From the NCBI GenBank assembly GCA_946537255.1, contig CAMNFS010000018.1, positions 1 to 32,986 of the forward strand: a DNA stretch of 32,986 nucleotides. The letters are read 5' to 3'. The position numbers and the translations under genes were made by a program. Below, piece after piece: positions 1 through 7,322 of the stretch. Within the stretch, counting starts at the first letter, position 1; each line of letters begins with the position of its first letter. Origin of the DNA: an uncultured Erysipelotrichaceae bacterium (lineage in GTDB: Bacteria > Bacillota_I > Bacilli_A > Erysipelotrichales > Erysipelotrichaceae). Under the pieces are notes generated by a model, which was not told the DNA's origin, searched no databases, and saw only the letters and a program-made list of their open reading frames with translations.

Positions 1-1
1 G

Positions 2-475
2 GGAAAGGAACTGCCGTTTGTAAGAGCGGATTTCAGCAGAGTGAAGGCCATGAAGTATGATTCTCATCCTGCTGTTACCTATCCGGTCATGGGAATGTGG
101 AAGGCCTATTATGACGCGTATCGGGATGAAGCAGCGGTTAAGAAAGCAGTTCTGAAAGCAGAAGAGACGGATTGTCGGATTCTGATGATCTGCGGACAGA
201 AAGATGAGGCGTGGCCTTCGGAACACTCAGTGAATGAGATGCTCAGAAGACTGAGGCAGAAGAATTACAGAAAGGAAGTCAGAACTGTCCGCTTTCCCCA
301 TGGAAGCCATCTGACCGGCATGATGCCAGACCGGGACAGAGAGAAACAGCTGTACCGGATGATTCCGCTGGTGGGACTGATGTATCGGACATTCGGGAAA
401 TACCGAGAGGAAAACCTGGAATACTTCAGGCAGGCAGAAAGCGAAATCATCCGCTGGCTCAGAAACCCACTTTGA
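2..475 (+). CDS. BAAT/acyl-CoA thioester hydrolase family protein, C-terminal part (5' end outside window)
   Basis: The reading frame is open to the left edge, so only the C-terminal ~157 residues are present; the GTG at 41 is probably internal. The fragment looks like the alpha/beta-hydrolase C-terminal domain of acyl-CoA thioesterases and bile-acid-CoA:amino-acid N-acyltransferases. It has a strand with ILMICGQKDEAWPS, where the Asp would be the acid of the triad, and later FPHGSHLTG, where the second His would be the catalytic base. In this family the domain hydrolyses, or transfers the acyl group from, acyl-CoA thioesters; the nucleophile would lie upstream of the window. An aldo/keto reductase follows 64 bases downstream in the same direction. 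The family call is fairly secure; the substrate is unknown. Confidence 0.75.
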   Translation, partial: GKELPFVRADFSRVKAMKYDSHPAVTYPVMGMWKAYYDAYRDEAAVKKAVLKAEETDCRILMICGQKDEAWPSEHSVNEMLRRLRQKNYRKEVRTVRFPHGSHLTGMMPDRDREKQLYRMIPLVGLMYRTFGKYREENLEYFRQAESEIIRWLRNPL

Positions 476-545
476 ACGGACAGGGTACGGTCGTCTGCTG
501 TAAAATACATGGGAATCACAGGAATTCAGAAGGGAGACTATGGGA

Positions 546-1685
546 ATGAAGAACCTTGGCTTTGGCATGATGCGGCTTCCGGTATTTTCCGGACCGGCCG
601 ATTTTGACTATGAAGAGCTGAATCGGATGGTGGATGCGTTTCTGAAGGCAGGATATACCTACTTTGACACCAGTTATGTGTATCATGATGGAAAAAGCGA
701 AGAAGCTGTCCGCAAAGCCCTGATTGAACGGCATCCGAGAAACACGTATACGGTTGCGACAAAGTTCCCGACGTTCATGATGGTACCGGAAGAACAGATT
801 GAAGACATCTTCCGCAGCCAGCTCGAACATCTTGGGACGGATTATGTCGATTATTATCTGCTTCACAACATCCAGAACGTGTATTACGACGGTTATGACG
901 GAAAGGGCGGAATTGTAAAGACAACGCATCTGTTTGAGCATGCGAAGAAGTGGAAGGAAGAAGGGAAGATCCGTCATCTCGGTATTTCATTCCATTCTTC
1001 CGCAAAGCTCCTCGATCGGGTATTAAGCGAACATCCGGAAATTGAGTTTGTGCAGATCGCGCTGAATCCGATCGACTGGGACAGTGAACTGGTGCAGGCC
1101 GGACCGTGTTATGAAGTGATCCGCCGACATGGCCGCAAGGCTGTCATCATGGAAGCGGTAAAAGGCGGCGGACTTGCCAGTCTGCCGGAAGAGGCCGAGG
1201 CAGTGCTGAAAGCCGTGCATCCGGACTGGAGCATAGCGTCCTGGTCGATTCGTTTCTGCCTGGAGAAAGAAGATGTGATCGCGGTTCTCTCCGGCATGAG
1301 CACACTGGAACAGGTGCTGGATAACGTAAAGACCAGTGATGAGGCGCAGCCGCTTACTCAAGAAGAGAGGGAAGCGCTTGAAAAAGCAATGAAGATCTAC
1401 CGCGAAAGTGCGCCGATTCCGCAGAGTGAAATCGATCAGTATCAGGGACTGATGTATCATGGCGTTCCGGTAACCGCAATCCTGCAGGCATACAGTATCT
1501 GCCAGATTCAGCCGGATCCGGGATTCTCCGATGACAACAACTATCTGAAGAATGCCATCGCGGAAGCCGAGCACAGAGACTTTACCAAAGGTCTGGAAAA
1601 GCAGACGGTCATTACTGCCGACGGCAGGGATATCACGGAGAAGGTGGAGACCGCGGCTGCGTGGCTGATCGAACATACGTTCTGA
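546..1685 (+). CDS. Aldo/keto reductase, COG1453-like, with degenerate ferredoxin site
   Basis: This is an NAD(P)H-dependent carbonyl reductase of the TIM-barrel aldo/keto reductase superfamily. Counting from the upstream ATG at 540, the catalytic tetrad is visible as Asp43 (YFDTSY), Tyr48, Lys75 (VATKFP) and His109 (YYLLHN). The nearest relatives carry a C-terminal [4Fe-4S] segment reading roughly C-x2-C-x2-C-x3-C-P followed by GIPI. Here the matching stretch (residues 293-312, IPQSEIDQYQGLMYHGVPV) keeps the flanks but has Q, I, Y and M where the four cysteines are expected. AGGGAG at 531-536 is only 3 bases from ATG 540 but 9 bases from ATG 546, so 546 is preferred. A terminator follows at 1716. 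The substrate cannot be predicted. Confidence 0.88.
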   Translation: MKNLGFGMMRLPVFSGPADFDYEELNRMVDAFLKAGYTYFDTSYVYHDGKSEEAVRKALIERHPRNTYTVATKFPTFMMVPEEQIEDIFRSQLEHLGTDYVDYYLLHNIQNVYYDGYDGKGGIVKTTHLFEHAKKWKEEGKIRHLGISFHSSAKLLDRVLSEHPEIEFVQIALNPIDWDSELVQAGPCYEVIRRHGRKAVIMEAVKGGGLASLPEEAEAVLKAVHPDWSIASWSIRFCLEKEDVIAVLSGMSTLEQVLDNVKTSDEAQPLTQEEREALEKAMKIYRESAPIPQSEIDQYQGLMYHGVPVTAILQAYSICQIQPDPGFSDDNNYLKNAIAEAEHRDFTKGLEKQTVITADGRDITEKVETAAAWLIEHTF

Positions 1686-1715
1686 TTCAGAAGAACCACT
1701 GCTCAGACATCTTGG

Positions 1716-1745
1716 AAATCATCGCTTCACGCGGTGATTTTTATA
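1716..1745 (+). terminator. Rho-independent terminator after the aldo/keto reductase
   Basis: Ten-base arms AAATCATCGC (1716-1725) and GCGGTGATTT (1731-1740) pair with one G-U wobble around the loop TTCAC, and run into a T-rich tail (TTTTTATA). The hairpin starts 30 bases after the stop codon of the plus-strand reductase. Confidence 0.8.
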
Positions 1746-1857
1746 TACAGGCGAAAATGGCGTGAAGTCCTGCCTGAAAGTCAGAAAAACCTGAAATGGC
1801 AGTTCATTCCAGGCTGAGCTTTCCTGAATCAATAAGGGCAGTGAATTTCCGCATGAA

Positions 1858-1875
1858 ACCGGATGAAAGTCCGGT
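1858..1875 (-). terminator. Possible weak terminator of the 107-aa companion gene
   Basis: Read on the minus strand, ACCGGA and TCCGGT form a six-base perfect stem with a six-base loop, about 28 bases past the stop at 1903, followed by TTTCAT. The short stem and broken T tract make this a weak candidate. The rest of 1746-1902 shows no gene. Confidence 0.35.
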
Positions 1876-1902
1876 GATTTCCACGGATCAAAACACAGAG
1901 AC

Positions 1903-2226
1903 TTACTCCCTGGCTTCTCTCAGTCTTCTGAGAATCTCGGTATGCCAGAAGTGTCTTTTGTTCCGGTAACTGTCATCTTCATAGCCCAGATAGCTGTTCG
2001 GCATCCCGCCATGATTCAGAACAATGTGATCCATGAGTGCTTCGTTCTGAAGGATATAGCCGATCATATACTGATCGTCAAACTGAGGATGAGCGGATCG
2101 GAAATCTTCCCAGGAAGCTTTCAGATAGGGATTGGCAAAAATCGCATCCTTGAGTTCCTGTATTTCCTGATCAGAAGCGCCGTTCACATAGTCAAGAATA
2201 TCGTCATTCAGTTGTTCCTTTTTCAT
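1903..2226 (-). CDS. Hypothetical 107-aa protein next to the Cys-rich peptide gene; leader-like N-terminus
   Basis: The family is not recognised. The protein is acidic, soluble-looking, free of cysteine and without a signal peptide. Residues 6-18 (LNDDILDYVNGAS) resemble the L-S-D-E-E-L-x-x-V-x-G-G end of double-glycine peptide leaders, but the second Gly is Ala and no Cys-rich core follows. The remainder is predicted helical, with a mid-section (HPQFDDQYMIGYILQNEALMDHI) and a basic C-terminus. The start ATG has a good CGGAGAAG site 7 bases upstream. It lies 118 bases downstream of the Cys-rich peptide gene on the same strand with no terminator seen between them, so the two are probably co-transcribed. 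Possible roles are immunity, an accessory factor, or a relic precursor; the sequence does not decide. Confidence 0.6.
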   Translation of the reverse strand: MKKEQLNDDILDYVNGASDQEIQELKDAIFANPYLKASWEDFRSAHPQFDDQYMIGYILQNEALMDHIVLNHGGMPNSYLGYEDDSYRNKRHFWHTEILRRLREARE

Positions 2227-2344
2227 GAAATCTTCTCCGTTTCCATCTGACCAGGAGATCTGTTTTCCTGGCGGGAACCCGTCAGACAGGGCTGATCCTG
2301 CACTGCCGGGACTTCCGGCTTATTTTTCCTTGGGAAGAGCCTTA

Positions 2345-2761
2345 TTATCTCCAGGCTTTGGAGCAGTCCTGCTTGTTGATGTATTTTACGGAATAGCAGA
2401 CACACGCGTCACTTCTGTTGCACCAGCTGCCGTCTTCGACGGTTGCCCCGCAGTTGGCAAATCCGCTGCCGCCGTAGATATCTCTGAATTCCGCCGAGCT
2501 GCAGTTGTTGTTTGCGTCATTGTGGCAGACAAGATCCTCGCCGCCGCTGATGGCTGTCAGCTCTGCGTCAGAGAGGGTCTGAGAAAAGACTCCCTGTTCC
2601 TTCATGCCGGTGAAAGCCTTGAAAACAGGTTCGAAGGACGCCTCATCCATTCCAAGCTTTTCACAGAGTTCTTTTTCATTGATGTGTTTTCCCTTCACTT
2701 CTTCCAGAATCGCTTTCTGTTTTTCTGTAAGGGTATCCGGTATTCTGATGGAATCAGACAT
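2345..2761 (-). CDS. Cys-rich double-glycine-leader peptide (putative RiPP precursor A)
   Basis: The product has 138 residues. Residues 1-74 look like a leader: a helical region ending in LSDAELTAISGG, the consensus form of double-glycine leaders cleaved after GG by C39-type peptidases. Residues 75-138 are a hydrophilic core of 64 residues with seven cysteines (79, 87, 104, 114, 120, 122, 133) and many Gly, Asn, Asp and Ser. From Cys104 to the end it aligns without gaps to the peptide at 20339-20731, with 17 of 35 residues identical. The start has AAAGGAAG about 9 bases upstream. No maturase or transporter is adjacent; the only SPASM radical SAM gene in the window lies 16 kb away. Modification is inferred from the homologous peptide's neighbour. 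A secreted disulfide-bonded peptide is the main alternative. Confidence 0.72.
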   Translation of the reverse strand: MSDSIRIPDTLTEKQKAILEEVKGKHINEKELCEKLGMDEASFEPVFKAFTGMKEQGVFSQTLSDAELTAISGGEDLVCHNDANNNCSSAEFRDIYGGSGFANCGATVEDGSWCNRSDACVCYSVKYINKQDCSKAWR

Positions 2762-2808
2762 TTTCTTATCTTCCTTTCTGTCGGTTCATGATCGAGATGT
2801 TCATCAAC

Positions 2809-2837
2809 ACATTAATTCCAAACGCCATGCATATCAA
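2809..2837 (-). promoter_or_regulatory. Possible promoter of precursor A
   Basis: On the minus strand TTGATA (2837-2832) is followed 17 bases later by TAATGT (2814-2809), about 50 bases before the start codon. The -35 box matches well (5 of 6) and the -10 box only 3 of 6. The same area shares short elements with the upstream region of the second peptide gene. Confidence 0.35.
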
Positions 2838-3132
2838 GCGGTTTTGAAAAGAGCGTGTATCAGGAAACATTCTCTTTTTCATATACGCAGGAAAGACCCC
2901 GGATCCATAAACAGCAGAAATACAGTATGCATGCCTGAGCCGGCCGGATTCTTTCAGATCTTTCTGACTTCACTCAGAAACAGGCCGTCTGCGTTGAAAG
3001 ACAATGAAAGGAAAAAAGAGAACGGCTGAAGGAAGATGGCGGGGCATTCGTATATATACTGGAAGAGGAAAGGTCTCTGCGATCAGACAGCTGAAAGAGA
3101 CAGAAATCCGTAAACGGATAAGGAGGATGGCC
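2838..3132. other. Intergenic region between divergent precursor A and GTPase genes
   Basis: Together with the promoter above, this forms a gene-free stretch of about 370 bases. An ATG at 3004 is in frame with the GTPase and would add 43 strongly basic residues, but it has no good ribosome binding site, while AAGGAGG stands at 3120-3126 just before the preferred GTG. No clear plus-strand promoter, repeat or RNA gene was seen. Confidence 0.5.
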
Positions 3133-4362
3133 GTGTTTGGATTTGAGAGAAAACCGAAACAGAATCGAAAAGTGATTGATTTCTCTGATGACAGAATCAA
3201 TGTTCTGCTTCTGGGAAATTCCGGATGCGGAAAAAGCACCCTGATCAATGCGCTGCTTGGAAGAGAAGAAGCGGAAACCGGGGCCGGGACAGCGGTAACC
3301 CGGAATATCGAAGTATATGAGGATGAGAAGCTGCCGTTTCGGATGATCGATACGGTTGGCTTTGAATACGGGCTGTTCCGGCAGTACCGCATCCGCAATG
3401 ATCTCGCGAAGTTCAGCCAGGAGAGTATTAAAAACCGGGATGTAAGGAAGCTCGTGCATGTCATCTGGTACTGCATTGACGGCACCTCAAAGCGGGTGGA
3501 TCCCCAGGCGATGGACTATATCCAGAGTGTTGTCGGGTCCTGGAAGGAAATTCCGATTATTTTTGTCATTACCAAATCCTATTCCGAAAAGGAGATGGAA
3601 GAAAACACCGCCATCGCGCATGACGCGCTTGTGGCATATAACGCAAGACACCCCCGGAATCCGCTGAATGTAAAGGATATCCTCTGTGTTGTTTCGAAGG
3701 AATATCCGATCAGCGATGATCTGACCGTGCCGCCTTATGGCCTGGATACGCTTCTGAACCGCACAAACGAACTGGCGCCGGCCGCAAAAAAAGCGGCGGA
3801 TTCCGCCATGCTTGAAATTGATCTGAAGCTGAAGCGGGATAAGGCCGATTTCAGTATCAACGCTTCAACAGCCGCGTCCATTGCGGTCGGGGCCGTGCCG
3901 ATTCCGGTACCGGATTCCACTGTCCTTGTGCCGATTCAGACCAAGATGTTTCATGATATTCTAAGTGCCTATGAACAGCAGGAGGATGACATGACCCGGC
4001 AGATTCGGAAGTATATCGTCCAGGCCGGGGCCACTACCATTGCCGGAAAGACACTGGTAAAAGCTCTGAAGCAGATCCCCGGCATTGCCATCGCGGCTTC
4101 GGTGATTGACGCGGCCGCGGCCGGAGCGGTGACCTTTGTCTCCGGCAAAACCGCTCAGATTGTTTTTGAGCGCTTCTATACCGGCGAATGGAGCCGGGAG
4201 GGATTCAATGTGGACGCGGAGATTCAGCAGATTCTGAAGGATCTGATTCCCGATCTGACCAGCCAGCTGAAGGAATATCTGGAAGGGTTCCGGGGGACTG
4301 TTTCCGCAAAGGATATTGTGTCCTTCTTTCATGATCTGATTCAGAAAAAGAAAAACGGATAA
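3133..4362 (+). CDS. Era/dynamin-like GTPase with DUF697-like hydrophobic C-terminus
   Basis: This is a small GTPase followed by hydrophobic helices. Counting from the GTG at 3133, the P-loop is GNSGCGKST (28-36), a switch-I Thr lies in GTAVTRN, and G3 is DTVGFE (73-78). The G4 position reads ITKSY (146-150), lacking the usual Asp, as is common in such families. The C-terminal half has hydrophobic, proline-rich segments (AVGAVPIPVPDS and later PGIAIAASVIDAAAAGAV) like DUF697 proteins, which act at or insert into membranes. The GTG at 3133 is chosen because a near-perfect AAGGAGG ends 6 bases before it; ATG 3127 touches the SD, and ATG 3004 lacks one. The gene stands alone and ends in a strong terminator. 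Its cellular role is unknown; membrane remodelling or stress response are only guesses. Confidence 0.8.
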   Translation: MFGFERKPKQNRKVIDFSDDRINVLLLGNSGCGKSTLINALLGREEAETGAGTAVTRNIEVYEDEKLPFRMIDTVGFEYGLFRQYRIRNDLAKFSQESIKNRDVRKLVHVIWYCIDGTSKRVDPQAMDYIQSVVGSWKEIPIIFVITKSYSEKEMEENTAIAHDALVAYNARHPRNPLNVKDILCVVSKEYPISDDLTVPPYGLDTLLNRTNELAPAAKKAADSAMLEIDLKLKRDKADFSINASTAASIAVGAVPIPVPDSTVLVPIQTKMFHDILSAYEQQEDDMTRQIRKYIVQAGATTIAGKTLVKALKQIPGIAIAASVIDAAAAGAVTFVSGKTAQIVFERFYTGEWSREGFNVDAEIQQILKDLIPDLTSQLKEYLEGFRGTVSAKDIVSFFHDLIQKKKNG

Positions 4363-4382
4363 CCGACTCTGTATGTTTCCAT

Positions 4383-4421
4383 CCCTTCCGATGATTCCAT
4401 GAATCCGGAAGGGTTTTCTTT
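4383..4421 (+). terminator. Rho-independent terminator after the GTPase
   Basis: Perfect eight-base arms CCCTTCCG (4383-4390) and CGGAAGGG (4406-4413), followed by TTTTCTTTC. It starts 20 bases after the GTPase stop. The minus-strand side lacks a T tract, so it serves the plus strand. Confidence 0.8.
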
Positions 4422-4482
4422 CGGGAATTCATGCAGGAATGGATGGAATCTGCACGCATTCAGGAGATGGCTGATCTGTTTA

Positions 4483-5823
4483 TTATCCGGCAAAGCGGCC
4501 GTATTCCTCATTGCAGAAGATATGGGCATACCCGTCGGAATAGCTTCCGGATCCGCCGGCCGGGGCAGTGAGGGTAAATCCTGCCTTCTCTTCAAACAGC
4601 ATGACACAGTCGGATCCGCCGAACAGAAAGTATCCGACCTCATCTCCTTTTTCGATCCTTGCGCCAGGCTGGATTCTTTCGACAAAGTTGACGCTGGATA
4701 CCTGGCCCATGCCCACAGGAATCAGGGCCGCCATGCCGTGATCCGTTTCAATGAGCAGAACGCCGCGGGTTTCGCAGCACTGCCAGGAGAGGGAACTGGA
4801 GGAAAGCACATACAGCTGCTTCTGAGGATCCCAGTACACAACGCCTCCGACCGCGTTGGCGTAGGGAATGATATAGACCGCTTTTACGGTGCCGGATACC
4901 GGACTGTGATAGCGGTGATAGTCATCATAGTTCAGATAGGTGTGGGTCAGCCGGCCGCCATGAAACAAAGGCGCGTAGTCAGCGCCCGGTTCTCCCAGCA
5001 GCTGCTCAACGGTAACGAAGGTGGAGTCCTTGATCGTTACGCCCTGTTCCGTCTGAATCGGATCCGCTTCAAATCTTCCGTCCTGATCGATCTGCCAGAC
5101 ACCCTGAGGAAGCGAGTCGGCAGGGGAAACCACAACCGTGCTGTCATCCTTTCCGCTGACAGGCCGGACGGAAGCGCTGGAAAGCTTCCTGGAGAAAAAC
5201 TCATTGAAGGTTGTCCAGTGATCCCGGGATTCATACCACCCCTGGTCAAGGTGCCACGTGGGATCCTTTGCGAGCATGTCGCAGTATTCCGGTTTCCAGG
5301 ATGCTTTCGTATCGAGAAAATCCCGCCAGGAATTGTTGTAGGTGCTGAGCCAGGTGTAGACCGGCTTCAGATACTGCAGGGAAGGGTAGAACAGATCTTC
5401 CTTCTTGAGACACTCCAAGGGCTGATCGAAAAGCCAGTAGAGATAGAGAATGCTCTGATCGCACATGGTGGCGAAGTTCTTATACCGCTCATTCTGCATG
5501 ATGTTCCATGGCATGCAGGTTACGGAGTAGTCCAGAAAGGGATACAGTTCACTGAGACTCTGCACCGGATTGGTTTTTCGGTCCGGATTGATTTCTGCCG
5601 CTGCGGCGATGGACTGTTTCACAAGATCTTCCATTCCTTCGTTTTCCTCCAGCATGGTCCGGAAGGAAACGGAAGGAAGGTCTTTCTGAGCGAGCGACGC
5701 GGAACTCTGATTTTCCTGAGCAGGCGGTACACTGCCAGTGGGATAAAACGTAAAATTCAGGACGAGGCAGATCAAAGATACCGCTGTCAGTCCGATTACC
5801 CATTTTCTGTCTGAAGTTCTCAT
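4483..5823 (-). CDS. Membrane-anchored phosphatidylserine decarboxylase-like protein
   Basis: The protein has 446 residues. The N-terminus has one hydrophobic segment (about 9-27) that should anchor it with the catalytic part outside. The C-terminal half carries the marks of phosphatidylserine decarboxylases: FNEFFSRKL (206-214), SPADS with Asp236, HRYHSPVSG with His303 and His306, and near the end FGGSD (401-405), matching the LGST self-cleavage site whose Ser becomes the pyruvoyl group. Asp, His and Ser of the self-processing machinery are all kept. The family converts phosphatidylserine to phosphatidylethanolamine; some relatives act on other amino acids or peptides. The ~200-residue N-terminal extension has no recognised domain. 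GGAGGG precedes the start at good spacing. It lies 89 bases downstream of the nucleosidase gene in the same direction, possibly one transcript. The substrate is uncertain. Confidence 0.82.
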   Translation of the reverse strand: MRTSDRKWVIGLTAVSLICLVLNFTFYPTGSVPPAQENQSSASLAQKDLPSVSFRTMLEENEGMEDLVKQSIAAAAEINPDRKTNPVQSLSELYPFLDYSVTCMPWNIMQNERYKNFATMCDQSILYLYWLFDQPLECLKKEDLFYPSLQYLKPVYTWLSTYNNSWRDFLDTKASWKPEYCDMLAKDPTWHLDQGWYESRDHWTTFNEFFSRKLSSASVRPVSGKDDSTVVVSPADSLPQGVWQIDQDGRFEADPIQTEQGVTIKDSTFVTVEQLLGEPGADYAPLFHGGRLTHTYLNYDDYHRYHSPVSGTVKAVYIIPYANAVGGVVYWDPQKQLYVLSSSSLSWQCCETRGVLLIETDHGMAALIPVGMGQVSSVNFVERIQPGARIEKGDEVGYFLFGGSDCVMLFEEKAGFTLTAPAGGSGSYSDGYAHIFCNEEYGRFAG

Positions 5824-5840
5824 TCATCCCTCCTGCTCAT

Positions 5841-5855
5841 TGAAACGCTGTTTCA
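5841..5855. promoter_or_regulatory. Short inverted repeat before the decarboxylase gene
   Basis: TGAAAC-GCT-GTTTCA is a perfect six-base inverted repeat 18 bases upstream of the decarboxylase start, flanked by a direct repeat TCATTGAA. It could be an operator or a small mRNA hairpin near the ribosome binding site. No T tract follows on the minus strand, so it is not a terminator. Confidence 0.3.
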
Positions 5856-5912
5856 TTGAACCGATGTGCTGTTTCTCCGCGCGCAGCTGCCGGTTTACTG
5901 CGAATGTGTGAA

Positions 5913-6707
5913 TTACTGTCCCCTGATCATCGCATGAATTACAGCAGCGCATTTTTCCGCTGCCTGAGCTTCAAAAAGCGGATAATCAGTGACTTCTTCT
6001 CCGCCGCCCGGTTTGTCGGAAATACAGCGGATGATCACAAAGGGAGTGCTGCTGAGCCAGCAGGCCTGGGCAATGGCAGCGCCCTCCATCTCACAGCACA
6101 TTCCGCCGAACTCGGAAAGGATCTTTTCCTTCTGCGCATCCGAGGAAATAAACTGATCGCCGGAACAGACGCGCCCTTCAAATACCTTTGTGTCTTCCGT
6201 ACTTTCCTGTACTGCCTTTACCGCCATGGCACGCAGGGATTCATCCGCCGGGAATGCCGCAAGACCGGTATAGGGGATCTCACCCTTCTGAAATCCGACC
6301 GGAGAAACATCAAAGTCGTGCTGAACCGCGTCGGTGGAAACGACAATGTCGCAGATATCGATCTCTTCATCAAGAGAGCCGGCGATTCCGGTATTGATGA
6401 TTTCCGTGCAGCCGAATTCATGGATCAGCGTATGCGCGCAGATCCCGGCGTTGACCTTGCCGACACCGCATTTTACAACCACCGCTTTCTGTCCTTCGAG
6501 GGTTCCTTCCCAGAACTCCATCTGGGCAATTTCCGTTTTTTTCGTAACCTTCATCGCTTCCTTCAGAGAACGGACTTCCTCATCCATCGCTCCGATAATA
6601 CCGATCTTCCGATCCGATACAGCCGGTTTTCCATTCCCGCATCCTGCCAGGATGACCATCGCCGCTGTCAAAAGAATCCGAATCAGTACTGCAGTCATTC
6701 GTCTCAT
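5913..6707 (-). CDS. mtnN: MTA/SAH nucleosidase with lipoprotein signal peptide
   Basis: Predicted 5'-methylthioadenosine/S-adenosylhomocysteine nucleosidase, which cleaves adenine from MTA, SAH or 5'-deoxyadenosine. The catalytic core reads IGIIGAMDEEV (Glu44 matching E. coli Glu12), CCEMEGAAIAQ (substrate-binding Glu) and IIRCISDKPGG (catalytic Asp), so the active site looks complete. Unusually the mature part is preceded by a lipoprotein signal: basic MRR, a hydrophobic stretch, and lipobox LAGC with Cys23. The start at 6707 is chosen for AAAGGAG 6-7 bases upstream; an in-frame ATG at 6740 has no SD and would bury the signal peptide. A TATAAT promoter lies just upstream. An outer-face nucleosidase would act on extracellular nucleosides, a salvage role that is inferred. 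Confidence 0.87.
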   Translation of the reverse strand: MRRMTAVLIRILLTAAMVILAGCGNGKPAVSDRKIGIIGAMDEEVRSLKEAMKVTKKTEIAQMEFWEGTLEGQKAVVVKCGVGKVNAGICAHTLIHEFGCTEIINTGIAGSLDEEIDICDIVVSTDAVQHDFDVSPVGFQKGEIPYTGLAAFPADESLRAMAVKAVQESTEDTKVFEGRVCSGDQFISSDAQKEKILSEFGGMCCEMEGAAIAQACWLSSTPFVIIRCISDKPGGGEEVTDYPLFEAQAAEKCAAVIHAMIRGQ

Positions 6708-6738
6708 ATACGCTCCTTTGTCTGAAACATCCGGATTC

Positions 6739-6768
6739 ATTATAAAGACCCGGCCGCAATCCTGACAG
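6739..6768 (-). promoter_or_regulatory. Promoter of the lipoprotein nucleosidase gene
   Basis: On the minus strand a perfect TATAAT (6744-6739) lies 18 bases after CTGTCA (6768-6763), a 4-of-6 match to TTGACA. The start codon is about 31 bases downstream of the -10 box. The -35 box touches the tail of the upstream terminator. Confidence 0.55.
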
Positions 6769-6806
6769 GGAAAGAGAAAGAAAATAACAGTCCGAAGACG
6801 GTTATT
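6769..6806 (-). terminator. Rho-independent terminator of the small membrane protein gene
   Basis: On the minus strand AATAACCGTC and GACTGTTATT pair with one mismatch around a stable TTCG tetraloop, then run into TTCTTTCTCTTT. It lies 12 bases past the stop at 6818. Confidence 0.8.
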
Positions 6807-6817
6807 CCTGGAATTCC

Positions 6818-7297
6818 TTATTCCTCCTCATGCGGGCGTTCTGTGAGAATTCCTTCCCGGATCATCATCTTTCGATAACGCCAGAACCCCGGGGTGTACA
6901 TCTTTTTATTAATGGCGGCTGCGTACTTCTGAACGGAAAGCTGATTTTTCTCTGCCTTTTTCAGAAGGAACCGGAAGAGAAGACCGGTAAGGATCAGGGT
7001 AAGAACGGGCACAAGCGGATGAACCGTATCGGGATCCTGCAGACCGAGATCACAGAGCCAGGTATTGAGATTGCCGGAGAAAAGGACGGCACAGAGCAGA
7101 ACGACCAGGGCGTTGCAGATGACGGCCATGAAAAGCATGCTTGTTTTTTCCTCTTCCAGCACACACGCGGCCATGCATTCGCAGTTGATGATCAGAAGAA
7201 GAAGGAACAGGAGAATGGGAAAAGGCCCGGGAAATCCGGAAAACAGGGAAGTGAGAAGGGCGGTGATCACCGCCGCGGTCATGGAAATGACAGTCAT
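6818..7297 (-). CDS. Small hypothetical membrane protein (159 aa)
   Basis: The family is not recognised. The protein has about four hydrophobic segments: roughly residues 4-22, 26-45 (PILLFLLLLIINC), 53-75 (SMLFMAVICNALVVLLCAVL) and 92-112. It ends in a basic cytoplasmic-looking tail of about 45 residues with several Lys, Arg and Tyr, and an acidic end. The CECMAAC cysteine group sits at the end of segment two. The ribosome binding site is modest (AGAGG about 10 bases upstream). It stands between an OYE relic and the nucleosidase gene, with its own terminator. Function cannot be inferred. Confidence 0.65.
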   Translation of the reverse strand: MTVISMTAAVITALLTSLFSGFPGPFPILLFLLLLIINCECMAACVLEEEKTSMLFMAVICNALVVLLCAVLFSGNLNTWLCDLGLQDPDTVHPLVPVLTLILTGLLFRFLLKKAEKNQLSVQKYAAAINKKMYTPGFWRYRKMMIREGILTERPHEEE

Positions 7298-7322
7298 GGG
7301 TTCTTGCCTCTTTTACTTATTA

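Noticed and set aside
4399-5814. Long plus-strand open frame opposite the decarboxylase-like gene
   Set aside because: It mirrors a well-supported minus-strand gene with recognisable motifs, has no ribosome binding site and has non-protein-like composition.
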